Assembly (NCBI GenBank): GCA_002286855.1
Contig: NRSV01000002.1
Location: forward strand, 864,152 to 928,151
Length of the DNA: 64,000 nt
Source of the DNA: Bipolaris cookei
Lineage: Eukaryota > Ascomycota > Dothideomycetes > Pleosporales > Pleosporaceae
Reading direction: 5' to 3'
Every line of letters starts with the position of its first letter. Positions within the stretch are counted from its first letter, which is position 1. This document shows, piece after piece, positions 34,559-45,600 of this stretch. The position numbers and the translations under genes were made by a program. The notes under the pieces were generated by a model. It did not search any database. It had not been told where the DNA came from and saw only the letters and a list, made by a program, of their open reading frames with translations.

Positions 34559-36687
34559 ATGTCTGGAGAACACGCCACCACTACGGCGCCTTGGCACCCT
34601 CTTGCTCCGTTGACCGCAGCAGAACTTCAGAACGCCGCGGAAATCATCAAGGCATCTTGGCCGGTGCATACGGACTTGCACTTCAAGGTCGTTACATTGC
34701 AAGAGCCGCCGAAGACCGAAGTTCTAAAGTACCTGGAGGCTGAGCACAGTGGCAAGCCATTGCCATCTATTCCGAGAAAGGCATTTATCAACTACTACAT
34801 CCGCAATACTGTATGTCGCGCATCGTCCGTGCTTTGCAGACTTGGGTATATGTAGCTAACTATTAATCAAAGAGTAAATTCCACGAGGCGATTGTCGATT
34901 TGACATCGGGCCGGATCGAGCGTAATCTTCTCCTAGGACCCTTCATTCATGCCAACGGAGATGGCGACGAGATTATTGCCATCGAAAAGGTTGCACTTGC
35001 AGACGAGAAAGTGCAAGCCGAAATTGCCAAGCTCGAACTCCCAGAAGGCACAGTAGTTATTAGCGACCCCTGGATATACGGTTCCGATGGCATTGGTGAC
35101 GAAAACAGACTCTACCAATGCTTTCTCTATTTGAGGGACCCGATGAACTCGTCGGAGGCGGATTCAAATCACTATGCCATGCCATTGCCGATTTCCCCTG
35201 TGGTTAGCACGGAGACGATGAGGGTTATTCGCGTCGACTTGCTGCCTACTGGCGTAGACAACACTCTCAAGCCGGTGGGCAAGTACAAAATACAACCACC
35301 CAATGAGTACATTCCGGAGGCGCAAAAGCTGCGAACGGATCTCAAGCCTCTGAACGTAATTCAGCCTGAAGGCGCTAGCTTTCAGGTTCAACAACAGGGA
35401 ACGTCGAGTGTCATCTCATGGCAGAAGTGGCAGTTCAGGGTCGGCTTCAACCAGCGTGAGGGTATGGTGCTCTATGATGTTCGATACGACAGCCGTAGCC
35501 TCTTCTACAGGCTTAGTCTGAGCGACATGAACATTCCATATGCAGACCCACGCCACCCATATCACAAAAAGAGCGCTTTCGACTTGGGTGATGCTGGTGC
35601 TGGTATCATGGCAAACAATCTGAAGCTTGGTTGTGATTGCCTGGGCTCAATTTATTACCTGAGCTCTGTCTTGTCAGACGACAAGGGCGGTGTCATTGAT
35701 ATGCCGAATGTAGTATGCATCCACGAACAAGATGCAGGAATTGGCTTCAAGCACACCAACTACCGCACCGGCCGAGCAGTCGTCGCTCGAAGCCGAGAGC
35801 TGGTACTCCAGAGTATCATTACCGTAAGTAATTACGAGTACATTCTGGCCTTCATATTCAACCAGGCTGGAGAGATCAGCTACGAGATCAGAGCAACTGG
35901 CATTCTTAGCACACAGCCTATTGACGAAGGTGTCGAGGTACCGTTCGGTACCGTCGTACACCCTGGCGTGCTTGCGGTTCACCACCAGCATATCTTCTCA
36001 TTGCGTGTCGACCCTATGATTGACGGTTACGATAACCGTTTGGTGTACGACGAAGCCTTTCCTATGCCCCGATCAGACTTCAACCCCCACGGGACAGGTT
36101 ACTACGTCCAGGAGACAGTTGTCGAGAAATCTGGCGGTTACGACATTGCCTACGAGAACAACCGCACCTTCAAAATCCAGAACCCGAATGTGCGAAATCC
36201 GGTCAATGGAAAGGCAGTGGCATACAAGATCCAGGCGCCTCCATTCCAAAAAATCCTTTCAGATAAGGACAGCTTCAACTACAAGCGTGCTGAGTTTTCC
36301 GATCACAACATCTACGTCGTCAAGCACAAGGACGGTGAGTTGTACGCTGGCGGCACATACACCAACCAGTCAAGAGGAGGAACTGGTGTGCGTTCGTGGG
36401 CAGAGAGGAACGATAACGTCAAGGATACCGACTTGGTGGTATATATTCAAGCGGGCATTAACCATGTACCCAGGATCGAGGACTTTCCTGTTATGCCGTG
36501 TGAAATTCTGAAGATTCACTTGAAGCCAGTCAACTTTTTCGACAAGAACCCGGCACTAGACGTGCCACCAAGCGAGCAGGCATTCAACAAGAGTAGCCTG
36601 TTGAGCGAGCAGCACCAGCAGCCGAGCGTGATTGCGACGGTGGGCAAGGCCGGCCAATGCTGTGCACCACAGAGTGCGAAGTTATAG
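34559..36687 (+). CDS. Copper (primary) amine oxidase, probably peroxisomal
   Basis: Oxidises primary amines to aldehyde, ammonia and hydrogen peroxide with copper and a self-made topaquinone cofactor. Two exons, 34559-34810 and 34873-36687, 688 aa. The topaquinone precursor is Tyr405 in SNYEY. The catalytic base is Asp321 in SAFDLGDAG, 84 residues before it, the same spacing as in the Arthrobacter enzyme (Asp298/Tyr382). Copper ligands are His455 and His457 (HQH) and His615 (INHVPR). The C-terminus is SAKL, a good type 1 peroxisomal targeting signal, and no signal peptide is visible; peroxisomal amine oxidases let fungi use amines as nitrogen source. All key residues are present. It is tandem with rna15, 329 bp upstream of it. 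Confidence 0.94.
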
Positions 36688-37016
36688 GATATTGAATGGC
36701 GAAAGAATCTGTGTGAACATTGGATCAAGATTGTAAAATAGCACTGCTATATGAAAGTTGATATTACTAGAAATGATGTGAGTTGATTGGGCCGTGTGAA
36801 TGTTGGCGAGGGTTGATGAGGGGAGCAGGGCTGAATCGCGTGGCCGCGGATTTGACGCGCCAAGCCCTGGGCCTAGTTCCGTAGCTCGAAGGCCATAGGT
36901 GATCAAAGAAACGTCAACTATCTTGATCCTTCAAACATCTACACACCTACTCCGCGCCCACGTTTACTCACTCTCATATCCCGCACTCTATACCTGGTGA
37001 CCGCACTCAAGGCATT
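36688..37016. promoter_or_regulatory. Spacer between amine oxidase and rna15
   Basis: 329 bp holding the amine oxidase 3' UTR and the rna15 promoter. No further gene or clear motif seen. Confidence 0.5.
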
Positions 37017-38024
37017 ATGGCGCCCAACGACAAAGCGGGTCGAGTGGTTTTCATAGGAAACATTCCATATGGTATGGGATACTGCGGCTTTAACGCGCAG
37101 GCGCGCTGCTAACATGATTAACCAGGTGGAACTGAGGAGCTTATTGTTGAAACCCTCGGGCGCGTCGGACAGGTTAACAACTTTCGGCTGGTGTATGATA
37201 AGGAGACGGGACGCCCCAAGGGCTTTGGCTTCGCAGAGTTCGCCGACGCGGACGCAGCAGCCTCAGCGGTGCGCAACCTCAACGACTACGATCTGATGGG
37301 GCGCAAACTGAGGGTCGACTGGTCCAACGAGAGCGGCTCTGGCGATAACGCGCCCTCGAGCCGCGACCCGAACACGCAGGCACCCATGGGCATGAACGGT
37401 CAGCCGGCCGCAGTACCTCCCCCAGCGCAGCCATCAAGCACACTGGGCCCTCTGCCGCCAGGTGTCGAGTTACCGCCCAATCTCACATGCCCCGACGCTA
37501 TTTCGCGCACGCTGTCTACACTTCCCCCGGACCAGCTGCTCGACATTCTCTCACAAATGAAGGGGCTTGTTATGACGGACCCAGCCAAGGCGACGGAGCT
37601 ACTGCGACAAGCACCGCAGCTAGCGTATGCCATTTTCCAGTCGCTCCTGCTCCTGCAGCTAGTTGACCCGCAGATTCTCACATCGCTCGTCGAGACATCG
37701 GCAGCTCCTACCCCAGTGGCGCAGGCGCCGCCTGTTCAGCCAGTGCAGCAAGCTCCACCACAAGTAGCGCGACCGCCTGTGAACTATGGTGGATATCCGC
37801 CTCAGGTTGCGCCCACACCTCCACAGCCCCAGGCGCCTGCTCCGCAGCCCTACGCGCAAGCTCCGCAGCCAACTCCGCAAGCACAGCCAGCGGCCCTGGA
37901 CCAGCAAGCGTTGTATGCGCAGGTTATGGCTCTTACACCGCAGCAGATCGACCAGTTGACACCCGAGTACCGAGCGCAGATTATGCAGATACGGCAGATG
38001 CTCATGGCAGGAGGACGTCCGTAG
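37017..38024 (+). CDS. rna15: Rna15/CstF64-type mRNA 3'-end processing factor
   Basis: RNA-binding subunit of cleavage factor IA/CstF that contacts U- or GU-rich elements near the poly(A) site. Two exons, 37017-37071 and 37126-38024, 317 aa. The 54-bp intron has a GCTAAC branch site and splits a Gly codon directly after RNP2. The RRM covers about residues 8-90, with RNP2 VVFIGNIPY and RNP1 KGFGFAEF. A hinge domain at about 145-215 (ISRTLSTLPPDQLLDILSQM) binds Rna14/CstF77 and Hsh155-type partners. A Pro/Gln/Ala-rich linker follows. The C-terminal three-helix domain (LTPQQIDQLTPEYRAQIMQI) binds Pcf11 in known members. Domain order is complete. Confidence 0.93.
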
Positions 38025-38944
38025 GTGGTCGGGTATTTTACAAGAAGTAAGAGTTGGGACGTTGTCTTGTTTAAAGGGGCCGCGGATTTCACAAGCGGAC
38101 GAGCAGAGGATGTGTAATGCATAGATACATACATGGGCACTAGTATGGGCAAGCAAAAAGAGGGTCAAAAACCCCCAGATGTGGCTTGGGGGCTTTGTGG
38201 AGGCAGACTACCTATGTAATACGCACACGGCAGGGTACAGGGGTGTTGGGCTAGGCAAGAAGCATTCGAGGGCGGCTTGTACACGTCAAGTGCTGTAGGG
38301 GAAGTTGGGTGAGGAAACAGAGCCAAAGGCAAGCGTCGGACGAGTGAGGCAACAGACGGCACGACTCAGCACCTCACGGCACGAGGGTAAGATGGTGGGG
38401 GTTCCTTGGGCCGCAATTGCACCGGACACTGGGCGCATATTTTTTTCTTTTCAAGGCAGGGTAGCCTGCGCCCTTTGGCGCGGACTTGATTAGTTTCAGA
38501 CTTGATACCCGATGGAGATGGCACAGTAGTGAGAGAATAATAAAAAAAATACTGAGCTAGTAAGCAAAAAAAGGGCAGTGGACGCGGTTACTTTTTTTTT
38601 TATAATTATTGCGACGCGAACTTGGCGGCGCATTAGCATTGATGGAACAGGTGGGACCATTTAGGCTTGGTGGGAGTGGGCTAGTGGTCGAACAAGAGGC
38701 CAATGCGTGTGGTGGACGGGGAAGATTTGCATAGTGCAGGTGGGCGTGAGATGGCTACCGATGGATGGGCGGCGGCATGGATATCATCAGCGTCATGGGC
38801 ATGCGCACATGGACAGTTGCTTGGCACAGTGCTTTGGGGTGCTGCAGACAGACACACGGACAGACAGGTGTACACACACACATAGTAAGTACGGAGGCGA
38901 CGTGGTGGCCGTTGACGCGGCCGAAATGTGTGTGGTGCGACACT

Positions 38945-39010
38945 GCCAGCTGCCAGTCAATCTCCAGTCAATCGCCAGTTAATCGTCAGTCAATCGCCAG
39001 TCAATCGCCA
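38945..39010. repeat. Imperfect 11-bp tandem repeat (CCAGTCAATCG type)
   Basis: About six units of an 11-bp motif with one or two changes each, followed by CCGCCAG-type units. Located about 0.7 kb upstream of the giant gene. Confidence 0.75.
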
Positions 39011-39127
39011 TCTGCCAGCCGCCAGCCGCCCTCCGCCAGCATACGAGCAATGCACTGTCTGCACGGCCATGGACGGACGCAGTCGGGGCGTGGAGATGAG
39101 GGCCCCAGCATGGCATCGGCATCCATG

Positions 39128-39129
<2 letters not shown>

Positions 39130-39165
<36 letters not shown>

Positions 39166-39190
39166 CACGCACACACACGCACACACACGC
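39130..39190. repeat. CA-rich microsatellite with periodic CG
   Basis: CA run whose right half is interrupted by G every 10 bp (CACACACACG units). It lies about 0.5 kb upstream of the giant gene's start codon. Confidence 0.9.
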
Positions 39191-39678
39191 AGACTGGCCT
39201 ACTACTACGCATACGTATGATCCGCACGAAGGAGCATTTGCCATAGCGGGCGCCCATTGGCCCAGCCTTGCCTCGCCTCCAGTCGTGCATCGAGGCTAAC
39301 CCTTGCCGCCAGCTCACTCTCGGCTGGCTGCCGGGGCTTCTCTGCCAGGCTAACAGGCTAAGAGCAAGCACCTCAGCTGCCTCCTACCTCACCATCGTTG
39401 GCGACCACGACGCCGAGCGGCTGCTCTGCATTCTGTCGTCTGGCATTGCGCCTCTCTCCCGCTGGCCTGTCTGCTGCAGCCTGCCCTGTGTAACAATACC
39501 ATCACGATATGACGATTTGAACGATTCATCTTATCTTTCTCCCTCTCTCTTGCCTCCCATCTACAGCGATATACCCAGCAGCGCCCGCCTAAAGCTTCAT
39601 CTCGTTTGCGCCCAACCCATTGCCTGCCCGCTCTCCTAATAACACCCCACCCGTACCCTTTGCGCTCTCATCGTCACC

Positions 39679-42600
39679 ATGTGGAGCAGGCTGACGGGTT
39701 CTTCGGGTGCCTCGCAGTCGCCAAAGAACGACGACGCTCGCCGCCGCCGCACCACCGCCAACGACTCTACGCGTTCTAAGCGCGACCGGGATCGAGATCC
39801 AGATACCCACTCCGTCGTCTCCTCAACATCCACCCGCAAGCCCTCGCTCTCCCGACGCGACACTGCGCCCTCGTCGACGGCCTCCTTCACTACTGCCTTT
39901 GACGACATTCCGCGCTCACGGGCTGCACCAAACACTGACCCAAACAGTGACTACGACAGACGTCGCGACGACCGCCGCAGCAGCTACGCAGAGTCGTCAA
40001 CATCCACCATGCGCGATGACAGGGACAAGAAGAAAAAGTCAAAGGATAGCAAGTCAGACAAGCGCCGCTCGACGCGCTCAGAGCAGTCGCCTAGCGTGAC
40101 CCAGACGGGCGGCTACCGGGGCGACATTGTTGACAGCCCCAAGTCACTCCAGCGCAGCTACAGCGAACAGATGGGCAGCGACGGCCTTTCGCGCTTCCCC
40201 GGCCAGGTAGGAGCGCCCATGATGTCGGGCGCTCTCCCTGTGGGAACCAACGGCCCCCAATCATCATCATCACAATACCAAAACCAACAACAACAACAAA
40301 ACCACCACTACTCAGATCACGTGCAGAGCCAGTTTCCCGGCCAGGACCCTGTGAATTTCGCCTCTGGTGCCTTGCCTGGCGGCCATCCCTTTGGCGCGGC
40401 TGCCGAATTCTACAACGACCAGGGCCAGTCTATTGGTCAACAGCCTGGCGTGAGGCCCCAACCCCCATCTGTCATTGTCGGCCAGGACACCCCCCATCTC
40501 ATGTCTGCTTCTGCCCATCCCAACCCCGTTGCCGACACCGGCTCGGGCGCGGCTGCAGACTTCTATGCCCAAGGCCCTAGCACCTCTTCATCCAGGCCTC
40601 CACGGCCGTTGAGCTCATCCATGCCTGGTACCTTCGTCGACGACACACCTGCGCCGCCGAAGCCGCCCCGGCCAGCGTCGTCGTCAAGGCCTGACAAACC
40701 AGGCACCTTTGGTACAGCTGCAACAATGGCCAGTGCTGCTGCCTTTGGATATGCCGCTGGCCACAGTTCTTCTAGTCATGAGCACTCGGCAAGCTACAGC
40801 AGCTCGTCGAATGTTCGCCCACCTTCATCATTCTCGTCATACACTAATACTGCCCCTGCTGCTCCTGTATCTACTTATAACATGTATGGAAACGGCCCTA
40901 ATACCTCTAATTCTAACGCCAACAATGGCACTCATCTTCCGTCATACGCCGCAACCGCCCATGGCAGCGATGACATTCCTCCACCCAAGCCTCCGCGACC
41001 AAGCAAGCCCGAAAAACACTCGTCTGGCAGCAATGCTGGACTCCTTGCTGCTGGGGTTGCGGGGCTGGCGGCATATGCTACGCATCAACATAATTCCAGC
41101 ACGCACGCACACTCCCATTCGCACACTCATACACATTCACATTCGCACGGCACCTCACAACATCACTCGGCTCCTGGCGCTTCCAATGGTCACCAAAACA
41201 ACGGCCTTTCACCAAGTGCCTACGCCTCGGGCGGCATGGCTCAGCATCATCAGCATACCGGTCCCGTTTCCCGGTTCGTAGACTGGTGGAAGGACTACGA
41301 GGATGTGCAGAAGATGGAGGAGTATACTGAGTACATTGGAGTCTGTAAAGGTTGCTTTGACCCGCGCTCCTCTGTCCTCGACGCCCCACGAAAACACCAC
41401 TACTACAAGCGACGTTCTAATGAATTCATGCGGCCTTCAGGAGGCATTGAGAAGCAATCTCGCTACAACTTGAAGGAGAAGAGGTCACAAAACTCAATTT
41501 CGGGTGAGGAAAGACGCAAGACGAGCAACAGCGCTGCAGGTTGGATGGCTGCAGGGCTAGGAGGTCTCGGCCTTGCCAAAGCTGGAAAGGCTGTATGGAA
41601 CACAGCTCGGGACGATTTTGACGATACCTACAGCATCAAGTCTGGACGCTCACGTGTGTCACGTCGTAGTAGCAGTCGATCACTCGATCGCAAGGGCTAT
41701 AGCTATGGTTATTCAGGCGTTCGCCACAGGAGTCGATCTGGCGATCGCATGTCCAACATGTCTGTAGGTGTTACGAGTGACAGGAAGGACCGTAAGGCCC
41801 ACAAGAGTCGCCGACATTCCCGAGCAAGCTCCAGCTCCAGCTCCAGTTCCGACCATGGCAAGTCTGGCCTGATTGGTGCTGCTATTGGTGCAGGTCTTGC
41901 AGGAGTTGCTTTGGGAGCTTCCGCAAGCAAGAAGCGTCACGCCCGCTCCAAGTCACCCAAGAGGGTCCAAGTTGTGTATCCCCGCCGAGATAGCAACGAC
42001 GATGAGCGAAGCAGAAGATCCCAACAACTCCGACACAAGGTATCCCGAAGCTCGACTTCTGGAGCGTCTGTTATTGAGATTGGCCAAAACTACGAACATG
42101 AAGGCGGCTTCTTCCAAGGCTTCTTCGCAGCTCCTCCGCCAAAGGAGAAACGTGTGAAGCCGGCTAGTCTGAAGAAAAAGAAGGGCGGCTTTTTCAACTT
42201 CACCAATGCTTCGACGTCTTCAACCGATTCGGATATGGCCTTTGGCACCGGCTATGTGAGGAGACGGAGGCGATCGTCTCACAGCAGACGTCCGTCACCT
42301 AAGAGACGCAACTCGGACGAGCGACTCAAAGCTTCTCTCATTGGTCTTGGTGCTACTGCAGCGGCAATCACAGCAGCAAAGGCTAGCAAAGGAAAACGCA
42401 GTCGTGACGTTAGCATCGTCAAGGAAAACCGCAACAGCCTCAAGGATAGCCAGTCTTCCCGCACTGGTTCGCGTTACGGAGATGACGAGTGGGAGGACCT
42501 GCCAGATGACGGTCCTTCTGACTCTGCAAGCGATGGCGGCCTCGTCTACGGTGAACATGCGCTGAGGAAATCCAAGAGTAATGACTCTATTGAATCCAAC

Positions 42601-45600
42601 GGCTCGGGTACCAACAAATGGGGCTGGCGTTGGGGATTCGGCAAGAAGAAGAGGAGGTCGTCCAATAACCTCTATGAGAACATTGCCAATACCTCACTCA
42701 TTGCATCTACCGCAGCTGGTACTGTGGGTGCTGCAGCAGGCACAGCAGCTGTTGGAGCTACCCAAGGGCGTCCTGATAGCCAGTCGAGCAGTGCGCAGAC
42801 GCTGCAGTCAGTGTATCCTGTTGCGCCTCACGACCCTAATGCATTCTTCGATGCACGACGTACAAGCTCCATCGCGACATCGCAGCCTTTGGTCACCTCG
42901 GTGCCTGGTTCTGTAAGCCTTCAGCAGCCCCAGCCCATGCATCAAGTCCACGGAACCGTCTATACCACCCAAGCACCACCACCGGCTAGCTACAATGCCC
43001 CTACGGGTCCCCCAGTCTTCTCGCAAGTGCCGCCGCAGCCTCCCTATCAAACACAGTCTCAAGCCCAGAACATCGTCATCAACAACAATCAACTTCCGCA
43101 ACAACCTCCTCTTCGCCGAGCCAACTCTTCACCCATCCAGACTTCTTCATGGAGGCGAGATGCTGCTATTGCAGGACTTGCGGCCACAGCTGGAGCTGCT
43201 GCAATCTCTGCATTGAAATCTGATCGTCCACCTAGTGCATCCAGCAACGTGCGTTTCGATTTGACACAAGCACAGACCGAAAAGGAAATGCGTGAGCGGC
43301 GCAGACAGCAGGAACGAATTGAAGAGGAGGCTCAACGTCGACGTGAGCAGCAGCGGCTCGACGACGAGGCAAGATGGGAAGAAGAGGAGCTTGCCCGCCG
43401 AGAGCAGCAACGCCGAGATGATCAAGCACGACGACTAGAGACGGCACGTCGTGAAGAGGAAGAACGCGTGCGCCGGGAACAGCAACGACAAGAAGACGAA
43501 GCCCGCAAGGCGGAAGAAGATCGGCGCTTAACACTGCTTCGTCTAGAGGAGACGAAACGCGAGGAAGAAGGGCGCCGTCTGATACTACTTCGCGAAGAAG
43601 AGACAAGACGCGAAGAAGAGCGTCGTTTGACTCTACTTCGCCAAGAGGAAACAAGACGTGAAGAAGAAGAGCGTCGTCTAGCCCTGCTTCGCCAAGAAGA
43701 GACAAGACGCGAAGAAGAGCGTCGTTTGATTCTACTTCGCCAAGAAGAAACAAGACGTGAAGAAGAAGAGCGTCGTCTAGCCCTGCTTCGCCAAGAGGAG
43801 ACGAAACGTGAAGAGGATGAACGTCGCCGTCGTGAACTACAACGCCAGCAAGACGAGGCACGCAAGTTCATGGAAATCGAGCGCTTGGCGAGACTTGAAA
43901 ATGACCGTCGACGTGAAGAGCACGAGTTGGCAGCACGTCAACTGCGAGAGGCAGAGGAACGCGAACGTCAACAACGCTTGGCTTTCCTAGAGCACCAACG
44001 CCAGCTTGCTATCGAGGCCGCAGAGGAGGAGCGAGTGCGAAGAGAGCGCCGTGAGGCTCAGCAACAAGAGGCAGAGCGTATCGATGCTGCGAGACGTGAG
44101 GCTGAGATTCAGGAGGACCTGGAGCAACGACGCAGGGAGCGTGAGCTACAAGATCCCAGCAATCGATACGCAAGTGTTCAAGCCCGAAAGCTGGAGGAAC
44201 AACCTACAGGTGGCTCAATCGCCTCGACTGCGACTGTCGTACAGCGCAAGGAAAAGGAACTGACAGACAAAGAACGAGAAACCCTCAAGCCGGAAAAGAA
44301 ATCCTCCTCTGTTGCTAGTGCTGTTGCTGCTGGTGCCGCTGCGGCAATTGTAACTGGTGCCATCTCCTCCTACAAAGACAAGAATAAAGAGAAGGAGAAG
44401 GAGAAGAAGAAGAAGAAGGAAAAAGAGCGCGAGCGAAAGCGCGATCGCAGCCTCAAGCGTCAGTCTTCTTCATCTTCGAAGAGCAGTGAATCCAAGCGCG
44501 GAAAGACGCGAGAGCCGGCCAGTGTCAAAACGATTGAGCCCAGCAGGGTTGAGCAAGACATGTTTGATGAAGACATCTTCAACCCAGATCTTTTCAAGGA
44601 ACCAACCCGCCAGGATGCCCGCGAGGTCCTCCGAGATTGGGAAGACCGATATTCTGCTAAACCTGTGTCCCAGGCCGAATTCTTTGCTCCCCGAGAGCTC
44701 TTGGCTGACGACAACCTGTCAAAGGTTAAACCTGTAGACCCCAATGAGGGTGCCAGCGATCTCCAGATGTATTATGCGCATGAAGATGCTCCCTCCGGTC
44801 AGCCAATCTTGCCTCCATACCCACCTTCTTACTCTTTCACTGCTACGAGAGATGGGCGACCGACCAAGCAACAGCCGCTACCGATACCAGTACTAAGCCT
44901 TACTATGCCTACACCTCCAGGCAGTCGCGCGCCATCTGTGCGTAGTGTGTCGCCTTCTCCCGCTCGAACTAGAGAACCCATCAGGAACACGAAAGACGAT
45001 TATAGGCAAGAAGACTCGAACCGCGCAAGGTCTAGGGTCAGTTGGGGGGAGAATCAATTCCATCACTTTGATGTGCCTACCCCCGAGTCTTTCCGTGAAC
45101 AATTTGTCTCCGATGGCGATCTCAAGAGGCAGCAGCCAAACTTCTCGTCTGATCAGGTCACTATGGAATACGAACCGCCTACGTCCGCATACATACCCTA
45201 TCAACCAGGCACCCCTTCATCCAGCGAGTCGAAAGAGACCACCCCGAGCACACAGTACGTCAGCGATGATAACAGCTCAACTTGGGACAGTGTCGTGAGT
45301 GCCTCTGCCTCTTCGAAGGCAAGTGAGAAGAATGAGAATACTCCGTCGAATTCTGCTTCTGGCTCTGCTGTTTCGAACGTCTCAGCACCCCTACCGCAGA
45401 TTCAGCAGGACGAGTACGACTACAAGCGCATCAATGCATCACTTCTAAGTAACCCATTTTCTGACACGCACATGGCACCTTCCACAATTGCTGCATCACT
45501 CATCTCAGCTCCGTCCATCATCTCGGCCCCATCAATCATCTCAGCTGCACCATCGACAAGCAGTGTACAGACGGCGTACTATCAACCTGAGCCAGCGTAC

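Larger units (their letters stand above)
38025..39678. promoter_or_regulatory. Promoter region of the giant leashin-like gene
   Basis: 1.65 kb between the rna15 stop and the giant gene's start. It carries an imperfect inverted repeat (CCCCCA...TGGGGG) near 38171-38192, an 11-bp tandem repeat at about 38945-39010, a CA repeat, and a pyrimidine-rich stretch before the ATG. No coding region is supported. Confidence 0.5.
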
